DNA of 13,333 nt from JBGSKV01 sp041740975. Lineage in GTDB: Bacteria > Bdellovibrionota_B > Oligoflexia > Oligoflexales > JALZUQ01. Shown one piece after another: positions 1 to 5,835 of the stretch. The notes under the pieces are model-generated. The model searched no databases. It saw only the letters and a program-made list of their open reading frames with translations, and was not told the DNA's origin. The position numbers were made by a program, and so were the translations under genes. Positions within the stretch are counted from its first letter, which is position 1, and every line of letters starts with the position of its first letter. The stretch is from assembly GCA_041740975.1 (NCBI GenBank), contig JBGSKV010000050.1, forward strand, positions 1-13,333. The letters are read 5' to 3'.

Positions 1-11
1 GAAGCCACAAC

Positions 12-920
12 ATGTTCAATCCGAGTCGAATCCAGGCGTTTCTTGCCATACTGACTGCAGCTTTTCTGTGGAGTACCTCCTTTGTCGCGACAAAAATTGC
101 TCTGGTATCGTTTGAACCGATGACCCTAGCCGCGCTTCGCATGACACTGGCTTCGATTTTATTGGGCTTGATGTTGCTGGCAAAGAAAGAATTTGTCAGA
201 CCGAACCGTCCAGACTTTTATAGAATCTGTTCCGGTGGACTCCTTGGGATCACATTTTATTTTTTGCTGGAGAACTGGGGCCTCAAGTTTTCATCCGCCA
301 CGGACGGAGCATTGTTGGTGGGGGCCTTTCCAATTATTGCGATGCTCTTGGAAAGAATGATTTACGGGATAAAACTTTCTTGGCTTCGATTTGCTGGTGC
401 TATAGTTGCAATAGTTGGCATTTGCATGATTGTCGGCAATGACGCTATTGCCATGGACGGCAGAAGAGTTTTGGGTGATATTCTGTTGATTTTGACTGGT
501 GTCAGCTGGGCGTTCTATAACTTTGCAACCCGCCCCATCGTCAACAAATATCCACTCATGACCACAAATTTTCTTCAGGCCGTTTCCGGCACCCTAGCCA
601 TCTATCCTTTTGCTTTTTTCGAAACGCATCAATGGGAAATGATTCCAAGCTCTTCTATCATCAGCGTTGTTTATCTCGGAATGTTTTGTTCGGTCGCGGC
701 GTTCCTACTGTATACTTGGGGCCTTCGAACACTAGACTCTAGTTCAGCAGTTGGCATCCTCAATACAATCCCAGTGTTTGGAGTCATCTGCTCAGTTGTT
801 ATCTTGGGCGAGAACTTAGTTCTTTTGCAAATCATCGGTGGATTGATCGTTATTTGCGGAGTTTATATGAGCGTCTCCCGCGGCGGTAGTCTCGCCGAAG
901 TTAGTCCTCCCTCAACCTGA
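12..920 (+). CDS. EamA-family (drug/metabolite transporter superfamily) inner-membrane permease
   Basis: A 302-residue, strongly hydrophobic protein with the two-fold repeat of the EamA/DMT family, about ten membrane helices. The first repeat starts near residue 10 with the typical LWSTSFVATKIAL segment. The second starts near residue 150 (GDILLILTGVSWAFYNFATRP), and the conserved proline-containing helix near the end reads SSAVGILNTIPVFGV. The family exports or takes up small metabolites; the substrate cannot be told from sequence. The first ATG sits only 11 bases from the window edge and the frame is still open upstream, but the protein begins just where family members usually do, so I keep it. 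The 3' end overlaps the end of the convergent lipoprotein gene by 20 bases. The promoter lies outside the window. Confidence 0.9.
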   Translation: MFNPSRIQAFLAILTAAFLWSTSFVATKIALVSFEPMTLAALRMTLASILLGLMLLAKKEFVRPNRPDFYRICSGGLLGITFYFLLENWGLKFSSATDGALLVGAFPIIAMLLERMIYGIKLSWLRFAGAIVAIVGICMIVGNDAIAMDGRRVLGDILLILTGVSWAFYNFATRPIVNKYPLMTTNFLQAVSGTLAIYPFAFFETHQWEMIPSSSIISVVYLGMFCSVAAFLLYTWGLRTLDSSSAVGILNTIPVFGVICSVVILGENLVLLQIIGGLIVICGVYMSVSRGGSLAEVSPPST

Positions 921-1323
921 AAAAATTTGACTCTTCTTCTCCGAAAACAAACTGATTAACGTTCACGAACTTATAGCTGAACGTTTCTTTGTTAAGCGAA
1001 ACCTCGCAACTATAATCCCCATTTTCGTAGGATGCTTCTACGTCCTCAAGGATATGAATCTGATCTTTGGTTACGCGCACAGCTGAAACGGCTACGACAC
1101 GAGCTTGTTCCGATAAGAGATAACAGTCGCCTATCAGAGACATGTTTCCTTTATTGTCAAACTCGTAACTAATGTCGACATAGTGGTCGTCTGACCTACC
1201 ATAGACCTTTACGTTAGATTCATTATGCCAGCGACCTACCAACCGGATGTCCGCGCCTTCTTCAAAAATGCCAACGTATTTTGGTGTATTGGTCCGAACG
1301 GGATACCCAGGTAAGCTTCCGTT
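901..1323 (-). CDS. Small lipoprotein, mature-domain part (frameshifted gene)
   Basis: This frame is open from 1323 down to its stop at 901. A TTG at 1242 is the first start-like codon near it but has no ribosome binding site. Upstream of that codon the frame still reads plausible protein (NTPKYVGIFEEGADIR) before LVGRWHNESN, so translation most likely came from the lipoprotein signal at 1436. The domain is about 120 residues with alternating hydrophobic strands (YVDISYEFDNKGNMSLIGDC, VVAVSAVRVTKDQIHILED). The LVGRW opening recalls lipocalin-like small beta-barrel lipoproteins, but I cannot assign it to a named family. Two cysteines in the mature part (in IGDCYLL and DYSCEV) could form a disulfide in the periplasm. 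It ends by overlapping the EamA transporter gene on the other strand. Function unknown; the sigma-54 element upstream is the best clue to its regulation. Confidence 0.65.
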   Translation of the reverse strand, partial: NGSLPGYPVRTNTPKYVGIFEEGADIRLVGRWHNESNVKVYGRSDDHYVDISYEFDNKGNMSLIGDCYLLSEQARVVAVSAVRVTKDQIHILEDVEASYENGDYSCEVSLNKETFSYKFVNVNQFVFGEEESNFFRLRED

Positions 1324-1436
1324 TCATATTCTGCCTCTGAACTTCCTTTGCTTTTCCTTCCACAAGAAACCAGCAAAAAAATGAGGGCCGCCAGCAACAG
1401 ATAACCCACAAAACTTCTCTTCAACTCATTGATCAT
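1236..1436 (-). CDS. Small lipoprotein, N-terminal part (frameshifted gene)
   Basis: This holds the export signal of a small lipoprotein. It opens MINELKR, has a hydrophobic stretch (VGYLLLAALIFLL) and ends in a lipobox LVSC, followed by a charged, serine-rich linker (GRKSKGSSEAEYETE). The ATG at 1436 has a good ribosome binding site (GGAG, 7 bases away). An in-frame GTG at 1499 is rejected because it would put the sigma-54 element at 1479-1494 inside the gene. After about residue 45 this frame runs into an unconvincing tail and stops at 1236, while the -1 frame becomes the mature domain (see 901-1323). One extra G or C in the runs at 1300-1302 or 1306-1308 joins the two parts into a lipoprotein of about 160 residues. 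I read both parts as one gene broken by a one-base deletion, real or from the assembly. Function unknown. Confidence 0.7.
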   Translation of the reverse strand: MINELKRSFVGYLLLAALIFLLVSCGRKSKGSSEAEYETEAYLGIPFGPIHQNTLAFLKKARTSGW

Positions 1437-1478
1437 TGCAGAACTCCTTTTTCCTAAATTGAATTGCAGAACCTTTAG

Positions 1479-1494
1479 AGCAGATTCCGTGCCA
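1479..1494 (-). promoter_or_regulatory. Sigma-54 (RpoN) -24/-12 promoter for the small lipoprotein gene
   Basis: On the minus strand the sequence reads TGGCACGGAATCTGCT, preceded by C. The sigma-54 consensus is YTGGCACG-N4-TTGCW; every fixed position fits except one (C for the first T of the -12 part), and the GG and GC pairs have the required spacing. The start point would be near 1468, giving a leader of about 32 bases that contains the GGAG ribosome binding site and leads to the ATG at 1436. Sigma-54 promoters need an activator bound upstream; candidate sites are the repeats at 1549-1588 and the palindrome at 1622-1639. Pattern match only. Confidence 0.6.
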
Positions 1495-1548
1495 GCCACT
1501 AACCCATTGAAATGTGAAGTTCTGCCATTTTTGCAGTCAGTCGAATCA

Positions 1549-1588
1549 GTTTCATTTTGAGATCAGAAGCCCTGCGTCGGTTTCATTT
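1549..1588. repeat. Direct repeat GTTTCATTT, two copies 31 bases apart
   Basis: GTTTCATTT occurs at 1549-1557 and again at 1580-1588, a distance of 31 bases, close to three turns of the helix. The copies lie about 55-95 bases upstream of the sigma-54 element on the lipoprotein side, where activator sites are usually found. The repeat is only nine bases and AT-rich, so chance is a real possibility. Confidence 0.3.
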
Positions 1589-1621
1589 GTCTATGATTTT
1601 AAAGGACAATTCTATTCAATA

Positions 1622-1639
1622 ACCATAAGAATATATGGT
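1622..1639. promoter_or_regulatory. Palindrome ACCATA-N6-TATGGT upstream of dinB
   Basis: A perfect 6-base inverted repeat (ACCATA, six-base spacer, TATGGT) ends 26 bases before the dinB ATG and 12 bases before its ribosome binding site. The place fits an operator for a dimeric repressor of dinB. It does not match the TTAC-N3-GTAA motif known for Bdellovibrio LexA. It could equally be a distant activator site for the divergent sigma-54 promoter, about 160 bases from that start point. Confidence 0.4.
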
Positions 1640-1665
1640 AACCTCAATCCAGGAGGTCCGTGCTT

Positions 1666-2316
1666 ATGACTACACTGGTACATCCCTCGCTTCTCGATCG
1701 TAAAATCATTCATTTTGATATGGATGCCTTTTATGCTTCCGTAGAAGTCCGCGATGACCCAAGTCTCAAAGGAAAGCCGTTGGTGATTGGCGGCTCGCCT
1801 CAGTCGCGAGGAGTCGTTTGCACGGCAAGCTATGAAGCAAGAAAGTTTGGAATTCATTCGGCGATGTCCTGCGCGAGAGCTTTCCGCCTTTGCCCTCAAG
1901 CGGTTTTCTTGAGACCAAACTTTGAAAAATACCGTCTCGCTTCAAACCAGATTCGAGAGATATTTTTATCGTATACTGAGAAAATTGAACCTTTGTCACT
2001 GGACGAAGCATACCTCGATGTGACGCATAACTCTCGCGACCTATACGCTGTAAAGTTAGCGAGACTCATGCAGCAAGAAATATTCGAAAAAACGGGCCTT
2101 ACGGGATCTGCGGGTATTGGCCCCAATAAACTCATTGCCAAAATTGCCTCGGATATTCGAAAGCCATTTGGGTTGACTCTGGTTTTGCCGCAAGATGTGG
2201 CGAGTTTCATGCGCCCCCTTCCTATTCGAAAAATCCACGGCATAGGCCCCGCCACGGAAAAGAAACTTGATGCTTTGGCTTTAAAACCTGTGGCGACTTC
2301 TGGAAGTACTCAGTAG
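1666..2316 (+). CDS. dinB: DNA polymerase IV (DinB), N-terminal catalytic part; frameshifted
   Basis: Y-family translesion DNA polymerase: copies past damaged bases at the cost of accuracy. This part holds the palm and fingers. FDMDAFYASVE carries the first catalytic Asp (D18) and the probable steric-gate Tyr (Y23), and SLDEAYLDV carries the second pair (D113, E114). Also present are the fingers (ARKFGIHSAM) and the helix-hairpin-helix thumb segment IHGIGPATEKKL. I start at ATG 1666, nine bases after a perfect AGGAGG at 1651-1656; the in-frame GTG at 1660 is only three bases from it. After residue about 204 the frame is lost: the reading ALALKPVATSGSTQ replaces the expected thumb sequence. 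Adding one G at 2277-2278 gives ALGFKTCGDFWKYSVDELT, which fits DinB proteins and runs into the part at 2346-2831. As written, the product would lack the little finger. Confidence 0.88.
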   Translation: MTTLVHPSLLDRKIIHFDMDAFYASVEVRDDPSLKGKPLVIGGSPQSRGVVCTASYEARKFGIHSAMSCARAFRLCPQAVFLRPNFEKYRLASNQIREIFLSYTEKIEPLSLDEAYLDVTHNSRDLYAVKLARLMQQEIFEKTGLTGSAGIGPNKLIAKIASDIRKPFGLTLVLPQDVASFMRPLPIRKIHGIGPATEKKLDALALKPVATSGSTQ

Positions 2317-2345
2317 ATGAACTGACCGTAAAAATCGGTGAACGT

Positions 2346-2831
2346 ATGGCTGCGTGGCTTTACGCTCGCTCACGAGGGCTAGACTCTCGGGAGGTCGATG
2401 GGACGCGCGTTCGAAAATCTCTCGGCAAAGAAGAGACTTTCTCCACTGATATTTTGGATTCAAAGCTTCTATTGGAAGAACTGCGCCTTCTTAGCGAAAG
2501 CGTTTCCCGAAGTCTAGCCAAACGAAACCTGCTCGGCCGAACAATCACTCTTAAAATCAAATATGCGGATTTTGAGTCTTGTACGAGAAGTCAAAGTATA
2601 GAAAATTTTATCAATTCTTTTGAAGAAATATTTGCAATTGCTAGTTCACTAATTGCCAAAACTGAGGCTGGGCGCCGTAAGATAAGACTCTTAGGCATCT
2701 CCCTATCAAATTTCAACGATGAAAAAGATGAAACGGACGACCAAACTGAAGCGGCGACAAATATGAAACAAAAAAAAGAGCCCGACCAGCGGGCTCTTTT
2801 CGAAGAAATTATAGAATCTAGTGCGACATAG
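2346..2831 (+). CDS. dinB: DNA polymerase IV (DinB), C-terminal little-finger part; frameshifted
   Basis: This is the rest of dinB, in a frame open from 2271, so the true reading enters it near 2278 and not at the ATG at 2346. It completes the thumb (GERMAAWLYARSRGLD) and gives the little-finger domain that grips DNA: VRKSLGKEETF, RTITLKIKYADFESCTRS and KIRLLGISLSNF are all typical. Near the end QRALF resembles the clamp-binding motif (Q-x-x-L-F type) by which DinB is held on the beta sliding clamp. With one base restored the protein has about 388 residues, normal for the family. The whole length is well preserved with no further stops, so the break is either very recent or a sequence error. 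The last codons overlap the convergent OmpA-type gene by 14 bases and contain its terminator. Confidence 0.82.
   Translation: MAAWLYARSRGLDSREVDGTRVRKSLGKEETFSTDILDSKLLLEELRLLSESVSRSLAKRNLLGRTITLKIKYADFESCTRSQSIENFINSFEEIFAIASSLIAKTEAGRRKIRLLGISLSNFNDEKDETDDQTEAATNMKQKKEPDQRALFEEIIESSAT
2770..2800 (-). terminator. Intrinsic terminator of the OmpA-type lipoprotein gene, inside dinB
   Basis: On the minus strand an 11-base perfect stem (AAAAGAGCCCG / CGGGCTCTTTT) with loop CTGGT ends in a run of eight T after the GC core, starting 18 bases after the lipoprotein stop codon. This is a strong rho-independent terminator in the minus direction. On the plus strand the tail is only TTTTCG, so it would be weak for dinB. 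The hairpin lies within dinB codons that encode EPDQRALF. Confidence 0.88.
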
Positions 2832-4164
2832 TCGAACTTTCTTCCGGAGTGATAATAATATCAACTCGGCGATTCTGAGCGCGACCTTGTTCTGTTTTGT
2901 TGGAAGCTAGGGGTTTTTGATAATCAAATCCGACTGCGCTAATGTCAATGGACGTGTTAGCCGCATTCGACATCAGATACTCTTTTACAGCTTCCGCTCT
3001 TTCCGTCGAAAGCTTCTCGTTTGGACCTTTGCCGCCCATGGAGTCCGTATGACCCTCAATCACGATTGAACTGTTTCCGAATTCTGTAATGACTTTTTGA
3101 ACTTTAGCAAGGAGCGGAAAATTAGAGCCTTTAATGACAGCTTGAGCGCTAGGAAATTCTAGGCCTCTCAACCGAATCATCAAATTATTGCCTTGCTTGT
3201 AGACTTCTGCTTCGCTCTTCGTAAACTGCGCGCGGGCCTTTTCGAAAGCGCGATTGAAGTCCTGCTCTGATTGTAAGCCTTTGTTTTGGCTTCTCTGACT
3301 TTGGAGTTCAGAATTTTTGCTTTCAAGAAGCGCAGTTTTACTGGCAACTTTATTTTGCTCATTCTCAAACTTCAGCGCTCTGTCTTCAGAGGTAACCTTT
3401 GTACCTTTTTTTGCAGCATGAGTGATTTTCAACAGGTGGGTGGCGCTCTTCAAGGTTGCATCCGACCGCGATCCTACTTGTACTGTATCGTGACGATTGG
3501 CGGTGATGAACGCATCCGTATCCAACACACTCTTCTGAGCGATCGCTAGGCTTCGGGGAGCATATTCGTCAGCTCCGTCATCAATCGCTTTAGCGATAAT
3601 GGTTTGTGCTTTCCCAAGCCTCGCTTGCTTGATGGCAAGGAGCTCAAGTTTCAAGTAAGCCAGCTGAAGCTCACTACGCTCATCGGAGGCCGCCGAGAGA
3701 TTGTTTTTCTCTATTTGCGACGTTACATCCGTTAAGTCTTCATCAATCTCTTTGAAATCTGCCTTTAGTAAAGTGTCCGCATTGGCTTCTAATGCAAGTC
3801 TACGAGCCGCGATGACATCGGCAATATTATCATGCGAAAGCTGCGAAAATTGTTTCGCTCTCATAAGATATGCTTGGCCTTTGGCAACATCGTACAACGT
3901 GTCTTTTGCAGCTGATTTACTGCTTAAGCTTTTCTTCGCATCTTCCAGAGCTTCACGAGCTTCATTGTAGTTTGTCGGTGACAACACGTCCATTTGTTTG
4001 GACTTCGCAGCTTGCAAATCCCTGTCGAGATTCGAAACTTCTTCCTGCGGACTCGCTGTGTCGGCAAATTCTTTAATGGTCGGGCCGCCGGCACATGCCG
4101 TAATGACCAGCATTGAAATCGCGGTGAACAATAACATCAAATTCAGTTTCTTGAACTTTTTCAT
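2818..4164 (-). CDS. OmpA/Pal-type peptidoglycan-binding outer-membrane lipoprotein
   Basis: A 448-residue lipoprotein that should link the outer membrane to the cell wall. It starts with a signal peptide and lipobox ITAC (Cys24; residue 25 is Ala, so outer-membrane sorting is likely). Residues about 40-320 are almost wholly alpha-helical and rich in Ala, Lys, Glu and Gln, probably forming coiled coils in the periplasm. Residues about 330-440 are an OmpA C-terminal domain with VIEGHTD (D374) and QNRRVDIII (R432/R433), the residues that hold diaminopimelate of peptidoglycan. The ATG at 4164 has AAAGG eight bases upstream. The gene follows the DUF1328 gene by 44 bases with no terminator between them, so the two may form an operon. 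It resembles the helical-plus-OmpA (DUF4398-like) lipoproteins of Gram-negative bacteria; its exact role is unknown. Confidence 0.87.
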   Translation of the reverse strand: MKKFKKLNLMLLFTAISMLVITACAGGPTIKEFADTASPQEEVSNLDRDLQAAKSKQMDVLSPTNYNEAREALEDAKKSLSSKSAAKDTLYDVAKGQAYLMRAKQFSQLSHDNIADVIAARRLALEANADTLLKADFKEIDEDLTDVTSQIEKNNLSAASDERSELQLAYLKLELLAIKQARLGKAQTIIAKAIDDGADEYAPRSLAIAQKSVLDTDAFITANRHDTVQVGSRSDATLKSATHLLKITHAAKKGTKVTSEDRALKFENEQNKVASKTALLESKNSELQSQRSQNKGLQSEQDFNRAFEKARAQFTKSEAEVYKQGNNLMIRLRGLEFPSAQAVIKGSNFPLLAKVQKVITEFGNSSIVIEGHTDSMGGKGPNEKLSTERAEAVKEYLMSNAANTSIDISAVGFDYQKPLASNKTEQGRAQNRRVDIIITPEESSTMSH

Positions 4165-4208
4165 TTTTTTACCTTTAAAATTGTTTTATGTGGAAACATG
4201 CTGGTTGA

Positions 4209-4391
4209 TTAGAGCGGATTTTTGGCTTTTCGACCTGTAAGCAGGGTGTATAAGAAACTTAAGACTGCCAATGCTAAGAAAACGTATAGAATAATTTTGC
4301 CCATCTCAATGGAAAGACCAGCAACATTATTGGCGCCTAGCACGACGGCAATTAAACCTATGACAAAGAAAGCAATAGCGGCACGTAACAT
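4209..4391 (-). CDS. DUF1328 (YtjA-type) small membrane protein
   Basis: A 60-residue protein of two membrane helices. It has the family pattern of MLRAAIAFFVIGLIAVVLG, a short loop with GLS and a second helix (ILYVFLALAVLSFLYTLL), then a basic tail. This matches DUF1328/YtjA, a widespread family with no settled function, often tied to stress or stationary phase. The ATG at 4391 has GGAG eight bases upstream. It is divergent from the LysR-type regulator over a 106-base AT-rich region, so the regulator may control it together with the OmpA-type lipoprotein downstream. Confidence 0.88.
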   Translation of the reverse strand: MLRAAIAFFVIGLIAVVLGANNVAGLSIEMGKIILYVFLALAVLSFLYTLLTGRKAKNPL

Positions 4392-4497
4392 GAAAAGTCT
4401 CCGTTTGAATCCATTTATTTGGCTTCGAAAGGAAGAATCTCATATGAACTTATATATATAAAATATATAATAATTATCTAATATATAGGTTTTTATT
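4392..4497. promoter_or_regulatory. Divergent AT-rich control region with an inverted repeat
   Basis: The region between the DUF1328 gene and the LysR-type gene is extremely AT-rich from about 4441 on. It holds a perfect inverted repeat TTATATAT-N5-ATATATAA at 4450-4470. LysR-type regulators often bind such a site (T-N11-A core) next to their own gene and control the divergent neighbour. TATAAT-like hexamers occur in both directions, but single -10/-35 pairs cannot be chosen because of the low complexity. Confidence 0.45.
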
Positions 4498-5430
4498 ATG
4501 TATAATTACAACCATCTTTATTACTTCTACGTCACTGCAAAGTCAGGCGGCGTCAGCTCTGCGGCCAAGCACCTCCGTATCAGTCAACCTTCCCTAAGCA
4601 GTCAACTCAAGGTTCTTGAACGCTCCCTAGACGTGCGCCTATTCCATAAAGTAGGCAGAAGCAATCAGCTCACTGCCGTCGGATCCATTATTTTTGGCTT
4701 TTGTCGGCAAATGTTTGAACTGTCGGAAGAAATGAGTGAGCAAATTTCTAAACAAATTCCCTCGGCCGCTAGACGCGTGCATATCGGCGTCTCGGAAGAA
4801 GTGGATAGACCTTTCGTAATTGAAATCGTCAGTTTATTTTTGAAAAAACATGGCCTCATTCAGAGACCTAAGGTTACGGTTGTTTCTGGAAATCATGAGC
4901 AGCTTGTGGATCGCCTCCGTTTTCGTGAGTTAGACGCTGTTGTTACACAGCAAGCCATGATGGATCCTGAACTTGAAAACTTGGAACGCGCCGAAGTTCC
5001 TGTCGCTCTAACGTGTTCAGGAAACTGGAAACTTCGGTCGCCTAAAAATGCCTCTAACGTGAACTCCGTATTGAAAGACATTATTGGAGGAGAAGATGCA
5101 CAATGGGTCCTGCCGTCATCTAGGTTTAAGCTCCGATCTGAAATCGATCAATTCTTTGAAGCCAATGATATTAAAGGCCGCATTGTCTTTGAAAGTGACG
5201 TAATTGCCTCACTCGTTCGTTCGGTGATAGATGAGATTGGGTTGGCGTTCATCCCGTTGATTTATGTCGCTCGTGAGATTCGCGAAAAATCAGTGCGCGT
5301 CATTGGTCCTAAGAAAGGATACTGGAAGTACAAAGTGTGGTTGACCTGTCACTCGCAAAATAGAAATGATGTCTTGATAAAGGCCTTATCAAAATCCTTT
5401 AAGGAAGTTTGCAAACAGGCCGGAGGTTGA
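4498..5430 (+). CDS. LysR-type transcriptional regulator, NhaR-like
   Basis: A 310-residue LysR-type regulator. Residues about 4-62 are the winged helix-turn-helix (LYYFYVTAKSGGVSSAAKHL, then ISQPSLSSQLKVLE and LFHKVGR). The opening NYNHLYYF is a hallmark of NhaR, the activator of the sodium/proton antiporter gene nhaA in enteric bacteria. Residues about 90-300 form the effector-binding domain, with the usual start (VHIGVSEE) and a late IGLAFIPLIYV segment. No nhaA lies in the window, so the target is more likely the divergent DUF1328 and OmpA-type genes or itself. The ATG at 4498 follows a weak AGG site. The gene runs directly into the DCC protein gene (four-base gap). The class is certain; NhaR function is inference. 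Confidence 0.9.
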   Translation: MYNYNHLYYFYVTAKSGGVSSAAKHLRISQPSLSSQLKVLERSLDVRLFHKVGRSNQLTAVGSIIFGFCRQMFELSEEMSEQISKQIPSAARRVHIGVSEEVDRPFVIEIVSLFLKKHGLIQRPKVTVVSGNHEQLVDRLRFRELDAVVTQQAMMDPELENLERAEVPVALTCSGNWKLRSPKNASNVNSVLKDIIGGEDAQWVLPSSRFKLRSEIDQFFEANDIKGRIVFESDVIASLVRSVIDEIGLAFIPLIYVAREIREKSVRVIGPKKGYWKYKVWLTCHSQNRNDVLIKALSKSFKEVCKQAGG

Positions 5431-5434
5431 AATT

Positions 5435-5824
5435 ATGAAAATTATTTTTTTTGATGGATACTGCAACTTATGCAATGGATTCGTTGATTTGTTGATGCGT
5501 CGCGACAAAGAAAATATCTTCACATACGCTTCTCAAGACGGTGATACAGCCGCGATGCTTTTGACTTCACTTGATTCTTCCAAACTACCGTCATCAATTA
5601 TCTATCGGCGCGATGAGGAGCTTTTCCAGCAATCGGATGCTGTCCTAAAGATACTAGACGACCTTGGTGGTATTTGGCGTTTAGCGAAACCATTGGCTTG
5701 GATTCCAAAGGCCATTCGCGATGCGATCTATCGGATGATCTCCAAGAACAGATATAAACTGCTGGGTAGGCGAGATTCTTGCCGAATACCCACAGAAACG
5801 GAGAGCTCACGTTTTCTGCCATGA
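5435..5824 (+). CDS. DCC-family (DUF393) thiol-disulfide oxidoreductase-like protein
   Basis: A 129-residue protein with the DCC signature at its start: FFDGYCNLCNGFV gives D7-G8-x-C10-x-x-C13, a CxxC redox pair at the end of a first beta-strand as in thioredoxin-like folds. The family ending is also complete (RYKLLGRRDSCRIPTETESSRFLP, with the extra Cys of RDSC). Members are presumed to act in thiol redox chemistry, but no reaction is proven for most. There is no signal peptide; a moderately hydrophobic stretch (LAKPLAWIPKAIRDAIYRMI) may lie against the membrane. GGAGG stands eight bases before the ATG and overlaps the end of the LysR-type gene, so the two are co-transcribed. It converges on the metal permease gene with an 11-base gap. 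Confidence 0.9.
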   Translation: MKIIFFDGYCNLCNGFVDLLMRRDKENIFTYASQDGDTAAMLLTSLDSSKLPSSIIYRRDEELFQQSDAVLKILDDLGGIWRLAKPLAWIPKAIRDAIYRMISKNRYKLLGRRDSCRIPTETESSRFLP

Positions 5825-5835
5825 AATGTGTTTCG

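Noticed and set aside
881..897. Hairpin CGGCG-N7-CGCCG near the end of the EamA gene as a terminator
   Set aside because: No T run follows on either strand; it is probably a by-product of GC-rich codons.
1437..1499. Longer lipoprotein start at GTG 1499
   Set aside because: It places the sigma-54 element inside the gene and puts 21 residues before an otherwise perfect lipoprotein signal; GGAG fits the ATG at 1436.
1660..1665. GTG at 1660 as dinB start
   Set aside because: Only three bases from AGGAGG; ATG at 1666 has ideal spacing.
1612..2255. Several open frames antisense to dinB
   Set aside because: They mirror the dinB coding pattern, lack ribosome binding sites and give no family-like protein.
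5763..5792. Inverted repeat TGGGTA...TACCCA at the end of the DCC gene as a terminator between convergent genes
   Set aside because: The stem is interrupted and there is no T run in either direction; the sequence encodes conserved family residues.
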